Source: DUZB01 sp963747555 (GTDB lineage Bacteria > Desulfobacterota > DSM-4660 > Desulfatiglandales > Desulfatiglandaceae). Taken from it: DNA of 64,000 nt. Numbering within the stretch: the stretch's first letter is position 1; each line of letters begins with the position of its first letter. The DNA lies in NCBI GenBank assembly GCA_963747555.1, contig CAVVFZ010000021.1, positions 1 to 64,000 on the forward strand, written 5' to 3'. The position numbers and the translations under genes were made by a program. A model generated the notes under the pieces. It saw only the letters and a list, made by a program, of their open reading frames with translations. It searched no databases and was not told the origin of the DNA. Below, one piece after another: positions 45,792-53,868 of this stretch.

Positions 45792-48563
45792 ATGGTGCGC
45801 GGTTTTACCCGGAAGACAAAAGGAGTTCTGCTTTTGTGCGGGATAGCTCTTACACTGAGTTCTTGCGCCGGCCAGGAAAAGCCCAAGGCGATCTCTTATG
45901 TTTCCGAAAACAAAATTCCTCGAAAGATAGCTGTATTGCCTACAATTTACCTGGCCCCACAAAACCAGGAAAACACCATCGGGGTTAAATCCGGCAGTGA
46001 AGAAGAGAAATTCATAGACGATCTGGTCAGGGGAGTCATCCAGAATCAACTTGCCGGCAAGGGATATTCCGTTCAACCTCTTGGTCTCGTGGATCAAAAA
46101 CTGCGCTCCAAAGGCGATGCAAGCACCTGGACAAAAATGAAACCCGCAGACCTCTGCAGTCTCTTGGGCGTAGATGGGCTGATCTATACCGAAATCCTGG
46201 CGGCAACCATGCTGCAGGCGGTGGCCTATGATGAGTATTCTCTTGAAGTCCGCCTCAAGATGGTCAACAGGGAGGGGGAAAACCTCGGAACTTGGACGGA
46301 ATCCGCTTCAAAGAGAAAATTTGCCTTACCCACCAGCCCTATCGGGGCCGCGGCAACTATTGCAGAAGCAATCCTGGATGAACCGGCGAAAAAGCACATG
46401 CGCCTGGTTATCTACGATTTGGGTTGGAAAATTGCCCAGATTCTTCCTGACAGCCCCTACGAAAAGGCGCTGCCTGAGATCCTTTCCGTGGAAAGCAATA
46501 TCGATAAAGGGGTTTTCGCCGCCGACGAAAAAATCGAAGTGAGCCTGAACGCGGAAGATGGTCTTACGTGCACCTTTGATATCGGCGATTTCAAGAAAAA
46601 TATCCCCATGTCTCCCGTTTCAAGTGGCCTGTACAAGGGATTCTACATGGTTCGAAAGGGAGACAGCACATCAAACCAGCCGCTCACCATCCATCTGAGG
46701 AAGGCCAACGGAGTGGAGAGGACATGGCTGGAAACCGCCGGGGCCGTGACCATCGACGCTATTGCACCCCCCGCTCCAACGAAAGTCAAAACCAAGGCGA
46801 CCAGAGAAGGAATCACCATTGAGTGGGCCAGACCGGAGACGGGAGACCTTGCTGGTTTCATTGTTGAAAGAAGCGATAGCCCGGTGGGAGGTTTTGCGTC
46901 ACTAAACAGCACGAAGAATCTGAGTTATCTGGATGCGGAAGTAAAACAGGGCAAAACCTATTACTACCGTGTGCTTTCCATGGATCGGATCGGGAATCGT
47001 TCAAACCCTTCCCAGGTGAAGAAATCCACGGTTCCGTTTTTTGATGAGGTGGCGCTCTCTGACAGACCCAAAGGCCCCCTGGTTCCGGGCTTGTATTCCG
47101 TAACCGGGGAATCCGTTGTAGCAGAAGGGGAAGTCCTGAAGCTAAGCCCCGGGACGAGATTCAGGTTTTTGCCCGGCGCAAATCTGTTGTCAAAGGGCGT
47201 CCTGCTTGCTCAGGGGTCTGAAAAGGAACCCATTGTCTTTGAAGGATCCGGATGGAAAGGCATTTTCGTGGCGGAAAATGGCCGCGCGGAAATATCTAAT
47301 GCGGAATTCACAGGTTGTTCCCCCTGCCTTGAATTGAAGAAAGGTCAGGTGGATGCGCAATCCGTTTACCTGAAAGGGAATGGCGGAACCGGTTTTATTG
47401 CCGATGAAGGGGGACATTTTCTATTGAAAGGCTCCTCTGTGGAGGGCTTTGAAAAGGGAATTGTGATAAATGATGCCAGAGGGAAGATCGAAGAAAGCGT
47501 CATCACCAAAAACGATATCGGTCTGGAATTTATCGCAGGGGAACTGGAGCTGAACCAAAACAATATTTTCGGAAATTCCGGGCAGAATGTCGTCTCCCGG
47601 CAAAAAATAGTCATCGGGAATAACTATTTGGGAACGGACTCGGTGAAAGATCTCAAGGTACAGGGAGACATTCTCGTGACAAGCCTGCTGGATTCTCCCT
47701 ATCCGCACGGCAGAAAAATCGTCCTCATCAATAAGGCCGACATCACGCCGGAAAAAATTGAGGCCGAATTTCAGGAAAAGAAAGCAAAGGGAATTGAAGC
47801 TTTCTCCCAGCGAAAGTTCGGCGATGCCTACCAGTTTCTGACCGATGCACTCTCCATGAAGGACGACAGGGAGGTCTATCTTTATCTTGCCTATACGGAA
47901 ATGATCCTGGGTGAGGAAGCAAAATCAGAGAAGACGTTAGAGAAGGGAATCAAGACGTACCCCTATGAAGTAAAACTTTATGAAGTCTATGCGAAATCCC
48001 TTGCCGCCAAAGGCAAGAAGGACGAAGCTGTTCTTCTCCTGGATAAGGCTCTTACCATGAACCCGGATAACCAATCCCTGAAGATCATGAAAGAAAGTCT
48101 TCTCTCTCCCCCTTCTTCACAGGCGCCCTTTTCTTCGGAGAGCAACCAGATACAGACGCCGAAACCTGCCGTCACCCAGCCCGGGAAGGTCGCTCCTGTT
48201 TCATCGCAGGATGTCAAAGAGTTCAACAAGCTGAAGTCTTCCGGCATAGATGCCTTTAAAAAGCGGGATTTCAAAAAGGCGGAGGGGCTGCTCGAAAACG
48301 CCCTGTCTCTTAGGAAGGATAAAGAGGTCTACCTGTATCTGGCCTATGCCAGGATGGAGCTTGGAAACACGGAAGCGTTGGAAAAAACGCTGAAGAGCGG
48401 AATAGCGGCCTTTCCCGATGAAGCAAGACTTTACCAGATTTACGCCAAGTATCTCTCTTCGAAAGGAGAGGTCGAAAAGGCTCTGACTCTCGTGGACCAG
48501 GGTCTCGAGGCCAACCCCGACGACACAAACCTCAAAATGATGAAGGATTATTTGAGCCGATGA
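45792..48563 (+). CDS. Multidomain lipoprotein: GNA1162-like, FN3, beta-helix and duplicated TPR blocks
   Basis: 923 aa. Lipobox LSSC (Cys 25). Order: GNA1162/DUF799-like domain (about 40-215, PRKIAVLPTIYLAP, LLGVDGLIYTEILAA); a beta domain; an FN3 domain (about 322-415, PPAPTKVKTKATREGITIEW); a parallel beta-helix (about 425-640); two copies of a TPR block (about 655-765 and 805-920), which share KEVYLYLAYARMELG-like and LYQIYAKYLSSKGE-like stretches. The second copy looks like an internal tandem duplication. The GNA1162 part is known from outer-membrane lipoprotein complexes with CsgG-like partners. Overlaps the next ORF by 4 bases. Confidence 0.72.
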   Translation: MVRGFTRKTKGVLLLCGIALTLSSCAGQEKPKAISYVSENKIPRKIAVLPTIYLAPQNQENTIGVKSGSEEEKFIDDLVRGVIQNQLAGKGYSVQPLGLVDQKLRSKGDASTWTKMKPADLCSLLGVDGLIYTEILAATMLQAVAYDEYSLEVRLKMVNREGENLGTWTESASKRKFALPTSPIGAAATIAEAILDEPAKKHMRLVIYDLGWKIAQILPDSPYEKALPEILSVESNIDKGVFAADEKIEVSLNAEDGLTCTFDIGDFKKNIPMSPVSSGLYKGFYMVRKGDSTSNQPLTIHLRKANGVERTWLETAGAVTIDAIAPPAPTKVKTKATREGITIEWARPETGDLAGFIVERSDSPVGGFASLNSTKNLSYLDAEVKQGKTYYYRVLSMDRIGNRSNPSQVKKSTVPFFDEVALSDRPKGPLVPGLYSVTGESVVAEGEVLKLSPGTRFRFLPGANLLSKGVLLAQGSEKEPIVFEGSGWKGIFVAENGRAEISNAEFTGCSPCLELKKGQVDAQSVYLKGNGGTGFIADEGGHFLLKGSSVEGFEKGIVINDARGKIEESVITKNDIGLEFIAGELELNQNNIFGNSGQNVVSRQKIVIGNNYLGTDSVKDLKVQGDILVTSLLDSPYPHGRKIVLINKADITPEKIEAEFQEKKAKGIEAFSQRKFGDAYQFLTDALSMKDDREVYLYLAYTEMILGEEAKSEKTLEKGIKTYPYEVKLYEVYAKSLAAKGKKDEAVLLLDKALTMNPDNQSLKIMKESLLSPPSSQAPFSSESNQIQTPKPAVTQPGKVAPVSSQDVKEFNKLKSSGIDAFKKRDFKKAEGLLENALSLRKDKEVYLYLAYARMELGNTEALEKTLKSGIAAFPDEARLYQIYAKYLSSKGEVEKALTLVDQGLEANPDDTNLKMMKDYLSR

Positions 48564-48592
48564 GACGCCGCTCAATCGATCGTGAAAGAACC

Positions 48593-50290
48593 ATGAAAAA
48601 ATTCACCCTGTTCTTGACCATCGCCGTTCTTCTTGTTTCCCTTTCCACCGTCACGAAAGCGAAGGAAGACCTGGAAAGGGAAGGAGAAGCCCGCTACGAC
48701 ATCAACTATGCGAGCTATCTTATTGAAGTGGGCAAATATATGGAGGCCCTCGAGAACTATGAAACCGCCCTGGAATTGACTTCCCTCCCCAAGACAAAGA
48801 TTGATGCACTTCTTGCCAAGGCAACCCTCCTGTCATCCTTCCTGGACGCACCGGAGGAGGCCTTGAAAGTTTACAGACAGGTGTACACCCAATACCCACA
48901 GGCGGCCGAAATTGCACGGTACAGGGAAGGACTCCTTCTTTTTCAGTTAAATCGTTACCGGGAAGCGCGAGATGTCCTCACCGATTACCTGAAAAGGTAT
49001 CCGAAAGGCCGGTTCATTTTTCAGGCGGAGGCACTCCTCGAACAGATTGCGAAAATGCCTGCTCCATCGCCCCCCCCTGCCCCACCGACCACCATTCCCA
49101 AACCCGAGAAGCCTGTTCCCGAGACCCCCACGACTTCCATTCCCGCTCCTGCGCCTCCAATTCCCTCGCCTCCGGTTCCTGCGCCTCCGATTCCTTCGCC
49201 TCCAGCTCCTGTTGTTCCCGTTCCCCCGCCCGCGCCTCCGCCTGCTCCCAAGCCGACCATAAAAACGCCTCAGGTCAGGGTTCGCCTGTGTAAGACAAAC
49301 GGGAGCATAGAGATCATGGGATCCCCCGTCTGCGTGGACGGATTGGGTTGCAAAGAAAAATTCACCGTTAAAGGGTCCGGTGGAAACATCAGCATCAATG
49401 GCGGCGCCACGGACAAGAAAACCATTACATTTACCAGTCGGAACCCTCTTGCAGTGGAATGCGATAAGGAAAAAAGGAAAGTACGGGGAAGCCTCACGGT
49501 GAAGCAGAAAGCAGGGGCGCTCATGCTGATCAACCTCGTCGATATGGAGGATTATCTCAAATCGGTGGTGCCAAGCGAGTCCTATGCCTCATGGCCCCTG
49601 GAGACGCTCAAGGCCCAGGCTGTCGCCGCGCGTACCTATGCCTATTACCAGATCCTGCACAGGGAAGACTGGGACTATGACCTGGTTGCCGACCAGGGAG
49701 ATCAGGCCTACAAGGGAATGGAAAGAGAGCGGAAAAACTCAAGCCTGGCGGTCACGGAAACCGAGGGAGAGATTCTCACCTACAAAGAAAAGCCTATTCT
49801 GGCCATGTACAGTGCAAACAGCGGGGGATACACGGCGGATTCCCAATTCATTTTCAGCCTGAGCAAACCCTATCTCATCGCCCATCCGGACCCGGAGAGC
49901 CTCAACGGAAAGATGGCCTACTGGACGAAGAAGTTTTCCGTAAAAGAAGTGGAAAACGCCCTCGACAAGAGAGGGATCGACATCTCCGGAATTGAAAGGA
50001 TTGAGGCGGCGGAGAGAGGCCCTTCCGGCCGCATTATCAAGGTACGCATCGTTTCAAAAAGCGGTTCGAAGGTCTTTCGGACGCGAACCACCCTCGGAAG
50101 GGCGCTTCAGCTTCCGGAAATTCTGCTGGAAATAACACAAAAGGACGGAAATTTCATCTTCGAGGGTCGGGGCTGGGGACACGGCGTGGGCTACTCCCAG
50201 TGGGGTTCGGCGATCCTGGGAAAAGACACCTCCTATAAAAAGATTCTGGCCTTTTATTACCCCAATGCGGTTTTGGAAAAGCAATGGTGA
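48593..50290 (+). CDS. SpoIID/LytB-domain protein with TPR and proline-rich linker
   Basis: 565 aa. Signal peptide (MKKFTLFLTIAVLLVSLSTVTKA), three or so TPR helices pairs (about 30-150), a Pro-rich linker (about 165-220), then an SpoIID/LytB domain (about 300-560: KQKAGALMLINLVDMEDYLKSVVPSESYASWPLETLKAQAVAARTYAYYQ, and GRGWGHGVGYSQWGS). SpoIID is a lytic transglycosylase of sporulation; outside Firmicutes the domain occurs in outer-membrane-associated wall enzymes. Start chosen for the signal peptide; an in-frame ATG at 48560 overlapping the previous stop is possible. Last gene of the plus-strand envelope operon. Confidence 0.8.
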   Translation: MKKFTLFLTIAVLLVSLSTVTKAKEDLEREGEARYDINYASYLIEVGKYMEALENYETALELTSLPKTKIDALLAKATLLSSFLDAPEEALKVYRQVYTQYPQAAEIARYREGLLLFQLNRYREARDVLTDYLKRYPKGRFIFQAEALLEQIAKMPAPSPPPAPPTTIPKPEKPVPETPTTSIPAPAPPIPSPPVPAPPIPSPPAPVVPVPPPAPPPAPKPTIKTPQVRVRLCKTNGSIEIMGSPVCVDGLGCKEKFTVKGSGGNISINGGATDKKTITFTSRNPLAVECDKEKRKVRGSLTVKQKAGALMLINLVDMEDYLKSVVPSESYASWPLETLKAQAVAARTYAYYQILHREDWDYDLVADQGDQAYKGMERERKNSSLAVTETEGEILTYKEKPILAMYSANSGGYTADSQFIFSLSKPYLIAHPDPESLNGKMAYWTKKFSVKEVENALDKRGIDISGIERIEAAERGPSGRIIKVRIVSKSGSKVFRTRTTLGRALQLPEILLEITQKDGNFIFEGRGWGHGVGYSQWGSAILGKDTSYKKILAFYYPNAVLEKQW

Positions 50291-50415
50291 TCTCAACAAA
50301 ATGTTGGGATTCCATAGGATACACGCAACGGCATCTTATTCAAAAACGGCATGAAGGAATGGATTCCTGATTCAGAATTTCGCTGCCTGGAAATTTGCGT
50401 GGGATGCAAAAAACA

Positions 50416-51099
50416 TCAGTCGGAGCCTTTCAACACAAACCTCGCATCCGCCGCGATGCACCCTTTCGAATTACACATTACAGGGTTCAGATCAATGGAC
50501 TCGATATGGTCTTCAAGTTCCATGATCAGTTCTGAAAATGCCAACATCATGCGGGTCAATTCCTGCAAATGAATAGGTTCCGCTCCGCGATACCCCTCCA
50601 GGAGCTTATGCGCACGAAGGCTCTTCACCATGGACTGCACCGTCCCTTCATCCAGGGGCGCCATTCTCAAACTGGTATCTCCGTAGATCTCCACACCCGT
50701 TCCCCCCATCCCAAACAAAACTACAGGCCCGAACTGGTAGTCCATCTTCGCCCCGATGATCAGTTCTATTCCGGAAACCATCTCCTCCAGAAGAACCCCA
50801 TCAAAAGCTTCGATCCGGCTGAGACGTGAAAAGGCTTCTTCCAGTTCCGCGTCGCTTCTTATGTCGGGGATGACGCCGCCCACATCCGATTTATGCATCA
50901 CCTTCGGGGAGACGATCTTGGCCACTACGGGATAACCGATCTCTGCCGCGTCGCTCAGCGCCTTTTCCATGCCCCTGGCCCACCTGAAATTCGGGACATC
51001 CACATGCGACAGGGAGAGGATGCGCTTGGCCTGCGGTTCCATCACCCAACCCACTTTTTTGGAGTCCGCGAGGATAGACAGGATCTCTTTATTCAGCAT
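50416..51099 (-). CDS. ADP-forming acyl-CoA synthetase beta subunit (ATP-grasp)
   Basis: 227 aa. ATP-grasp subunit that phosphorylates the alpha subunit in ADP-forming acetyl/acyl-CoA synthetase, yielding ATP from acyl-CoA. Seen: VAKIVSPKVMHKSDVGGVIPDIRSD, VLLEEMVSGIELIIGAKMDYQFGPVVLFGMGGTGVEIYGD, and IDLNPV near the C-terminus. AGGAGG 9 bases before ATG 51099 decides the start, which overlaps the alpha stop by 7 bases, so the two are coupled. Confidence 0.85.
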   Translation of the reverse strand: MLNKEILSILADSKKVGWVMEPQAKRILSLSHVDVPNFRWARGMEKALSDAAEIGYPVVAKIVSPKVMHKSDVGGVIPDIRSDAELEEAFSRLSRIEAFDGVLLEEMVSGIELIIGAKMDYQFGPVVLFGMGGTGVEIYGDTSLRMAPLDEGTVQSMVKSLRAHKLLEGYRGAEPIHLQELTRMMLAFSELIMELEDHIESIDLNPVMCNSKGCIAADARFVLKGSD

Positions 51100-52460
51100 G
51101 GCTGACACCTCCTCATGGCATCCGCCATCTGAACGGCCCCTTCGATGGAGGACGAAACGGGAATGCGGTTGAGTTCAAAGCCTTCAATCAGCATCCGGTA
51201 TTTTTCCACGTAAGGAACATAGGCCACCAGAGGTTTTCCCGTCTGCATGGATATCTGGCTCAACCGCGCCCCCAGATCCGATGTGATCCCGGGAAGATAG
51301 GGAAGCAGCAGGACCATCACGCAATCTACCTCCGGGGAACGGCTCAGGCGCGCGGTGGCGACCACAAAATCATCGTCCACCGCGCTGCCCGTCAAATCCA
51401 CAGGATTGCTCAAAGAAACGATATCACGGATGCTTTCGGAAAGGTCTCCTCTCAAGGCCTCCCGGATTTCCTCGGAAAACAGGGGAACGGAAAGCCCCTG
51501 GGCGGAACAGTGATCCACGGCCAGGGCCCCATGCCCGCCACTGCCGGTTACAATGCCGATCTTTCCCGCTATAGCCTTGGGATAACAGCTCAGGGCTTCA
51601 CAGAAGGAAATCATCTCAAATGCATCTTTTGCCTCAACCACCCCGTGCTGGGCCAGTACCGCGCTGAAGGTTTCGTAATCTCCCGCAAGGGAAGCAGTAT
51701 GGCTGGAGACGGCCCGTTTTCCACCCGGGCTCTTGCCCGATTTCAGAACCACCACCGGTTTGGCGCAGTCGCGGGCGGCAAGGACAAAATCCCGACCTTC
51801 ATTCCTTCCAAACCCTTCTACATAAAACGCGATGACTTTGGTTTTCGGGTCATCGGCCAGATAACGGAGGAGCTCCAATTCCCCGATTACAGCCTTGTTT
51901 CCAATGCTCACTGCAATGGAAAGGCCGACTCCTTCCGCGGCGAATCTGATCATCTGGTCCACAAGGATACCCCCGCTCTGACTGGCCATGGCCACGTTGC
52001 CTACTTCGGGCCTGACCATGCGCTCAGCGGGAAGAAAAAAAGTATCTACCCGTGCCGGCGAATAGATGCCCAGACAGTTGGGACCGATAAAGGGAAAGTC
52101 GGCCTCTCTGGAAATGGCAACCATCCGGTCCTGAAGGGTCCCGCCTCCTGCCTCGGCAAACCCGCCGGAAATCACGGCGGCCCCACCCACTCCGGCCTTG
52201 ATGCAGTCCGACAAAATAGCGGGACAGTGTTCAGCCCTTGCGGCAATAACCGCCAAATCGATCTTTTCGCCAATTTCCGCAATATGGGAAAAGACCTTCT
52301 CCCCTTGTAGAACACCTCCCCTGGGATTGATCGGAAACACTTTCAAGGGATATCGCAAATGGTTCTTGTTGTAGATGACATTGGCGGGGTGGCGGTTGTT
52401 TTTAAGAGAAACGCCGATGACCGCCATCGATTTTGGCGCTAACAACGGATCAAAACGCAT
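51093..52460 (-). CDS. ADP-forming acyl-CoA synthetase alpha subunit (CoA-binding)
   Basis: 455 aa. CoA-binding/ligase subunit: N-terminal CoA-binding Rossmann domain (AVIGVSLKNNRHPANVIYNKN), succinyl-CoA synthetase-like domains, and the catalytic phospho-His (H254) in KRAVSSHTASLAGDY; a second Gly-rich loop is IVTGSGGHGALAVDHC. GGGAGG precedes the ATG. With the beta subunit it would conserve energy from an unidentified acyl-CoA; typical of fermenting or syntrophic anaerobes. The gene pair order alpha-beta is split as in archaeal forms, not fused. Confidence 0.85.
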   Translation of the reverse strand: MRFDPLLAPKSMAVIGVSLKNNRHPANVIYNKNHLRYPLKVFPINPRGGVLQGEKVFSHIAEIGEKIDLAVIAARAEHCPAILSDCIKAGVGGAAVISGGFAEAGGGTLQDRMVAISREADFPFIGPNCLGIYSPARVDTFFLPAERMVRPEVGNVAMASQSGGILVDQMIRFAAEGVGLSIAVSIGNKAVIGELELLRYLADDPKTKVIAFYVEGFGRNEGRDFVLAARDCAKPVVVLKSGKSPGGKRAVSSHTASLAGDYETFSAVLAQHGVVEAKDAFEMISFCEALSCYPKAIAGKIGIVTGSGGHGALAVDHCSAQGLSVPLFSEEIREALRGDLSESIRDIVSLSNPVDLTGSAVDDDFVVATARLSRSPEVDCVMVLLLPYLPGITSDLGARLSQISMQTGKPLVAYVPYVEKYRMLIEGFELNRIPVSSSIEGAVQMADAMRRCQPC

Positions 52461-52498
52461 GGATTCCTCCCTGTAAATAACGAGGTTTCAGAAAACCT

Positions 52499-52548
52499 GT
52501 ATCTTATTCAAAACCCTGGCAGCAATGGAATCACAGGGTTTTTTTTTG
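52499..52548 (-). repeat. Dispersed palindromic repeat, copy F (short)
   Basis: GTATCTTATTCAAAACCCTGG at the start and AACCCTG..CAGGGTT followed by T9, giving a terminator-like hairpin on the plus strand. It lacks the outer half seen in copies B, D and E. It lies between two minus-strand genes. Confidence 0.8.
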
Positions 52549-52550
52549 GT

Positions 52551-53465
52551 TCAGGAATCGACAGACTCTCCCATGTAACTCCTACGCTCTTTCTCTTCCA
52601 TCCAGATTTTGTCCTGAAACAGACGGATGTCCTCCTGATATTTCAGAATGCATCCGATGGTCTCCTGGACAACCGTTTCATCCAAATGATCCCTGTGCAT
52701 GATCATGAGCGCCTTTGCCCAGTCGAGAGACTCTGAAACGCCCGGTTTCTTCAAAAAGTCCACCTCTCGGATCCTCTGCATGAACCCTGCAATCTGCTTT
52801 GCGAAATCCGGTTCAACGCCGGGCAGTTTGGTCATGATAATATGGTATTCTTTTTCGAAGGAAGGGTAATCAATCCAGTGATACAGGCACCTCCTTTTGA
52901 GGGCGTCATGGACATCTCTTGTGCGGTTGGAGGTCACCACAACCATCGGCTTTTTGAGGGCCTTGATGGTCCCGATTTCAGGAATCGTTATCTGAAAACT
53001 GGAAAGGACCTCCAAAAGAAACGCCTCAAATTCCTCATCAGACCGGTCGATCTCATCAATGAGTAAAACCGGAGGTTTGGTTCCCGATTTTTGTATGGCT
53101 TCGAGCAGAGGGCGCCTGATCAGAAACTGCGGCCCGTAGATGAAATCCTCAATCCCTTTCATTTCCTTTCCAGCCTGCTCTTCCATCCTGATATACAGGA
53201 GTTGTTTCGGATAGTTCCACTCGTAAAGGGCGGTGGACGAATCTATTCCCTCATAACACTGAAGGCGAATCAGCTCCGTGTCAAAGAGCTTTGCCATGAC
53301 GATGGCAACTTCGGTTTTCCCCACGCCGGGCTCCCCTTCGAGGAATATTGGCTTTTCAAGTTTGCCCGCCAGATAAAGTACGGTTGCCAGGGCACGATCC
53401 GCGATATAGTCTTCCCCGGCCAATTTTTGCACAACTTCTTCGATGGAATCAAATTGTAAAGACAA
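52551..53465 (-). CDS. MoxR-type AAA+ ATPase
   Basis: About 305 aa. Walker A GEPGVGKT and Walker B LLIDEIDRSDEEFEAFLLEVL are clear; SNRTRDVHDALKRRCLYHWIDYP is the MoxR sensor/arginine-finger region. MoxR proteins act as chaperones for metal-enzyme or VWA-domain partners. A TTG at 53465 is chosen because AAAGGAG (53472-53478) is 6 bases away; an ATG at 53486 has no ribosome site and lies 13 bases from the predicted transcription start. No VWA gene is adjacent. Confidence 0.82.
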   Translation of the reverse strand: MSLQFDSIEEVVQKLAGEDYIADRALATVLYLAGKLEKPIFLEGEPGVGKTEVAIVMAKLFDTELIRLQCYEGIDSSTALYEWNYPKQLLYIRMEEQAGKEMKGIEDFIYGPQFLIRRPLLEAIQKSGTKPPVLLIDEIDRSDEEFEAFLLEVLSSFQITIPEIGTIKALKKPMVVVTSNRTRDVHDALKRRCLYHWIDYPSFEKEYHIIMTKLPGVEPDFAKQIAGFMQRIREVDFLKKPGVSESLDWAKALMIMHRDHLDETVVQETIGCILKYQEDIRLFQDKIWMEEKERRSYMGESVDS

Positions 53466-53505
53466 GATTTTCTCCTTTCGCACCATTCTGGTTGAAAACT
53501 ACTCA

Positions 53506-53535
53506 GCTATACTTTATCATATCCCGAGGTGTCAA
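53506..53535 (-). promoter_or_regulatory. Sigma-70-like promoter for the MoxR gene
   Basis: Minus strand: TTGACA (53535-53530), 18-base spacer, TATAGC (53511-53506). The transcript would begin near 53499, consistent with the TTG start at 53465. Confidence 0.6.
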
Positions 53536-53558
53536 TATCTGTGGATGAAGGAATCTCT

Positions 53559-53852
53559 ATGAAAACCAGGAAGAAGCCCAAACCAGCCTCCCCTGCCCTT
53601 CAGGAAAAACTCCAGCAAGTGGAAAACCTGGCCGCGGAAAAGGGTATCAAAGTTCATTACGACAGACTTGAAGCCGCGGGCCTGAAACTGAAAGGCGGAT
53701 TCTGCACCGTAAGGGGGGAATATAACATCTTTGTCGACAAACGCAAATCAGTGGCGGAGAAAATCGAGTTCATCAGAGACTATATGGACCACGAAACTCT
53801 TTCCGCTTCCCCGAAAACATCAAAAGAAGAAAACCCTGCCCCAAAAGCATGA
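53559..53852 (+). CDS. Small conserved-looking protein of unknown function
   Basis: 97 aa. Basic N-terminus, then VHYDRLEAAGLKLKGGFCTVRGEYNIFVDKRKSVAEKIEFIRDYM, a compact alpha/beta-looking core. The ATG at 53559 has AAGGAA 6 bases upstream. No family recognised; cytoplasmic by composition. It ends 16 bases before the dacB-type gene and may be translated with it. Confidence 0.6.
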   Translation: MKTRKKPKPASPALQEKLQQVENLAAEKGIKVHYDRLEAAGLKLKGGFCTVRGEYNIFVDKRKSVAEKIEFIRDYMDHETLSASPKTSKEENPAPKA

Positions 53853-53868
53853 GTTTTGCCGCTTTAAA

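Noticed and set aside
50330..50380. Seventh copy of the dispersed repeat
   Set aside because: Only CATCTTATTCAAAA matches, about 14 bases; what follows is a different short palindrome.
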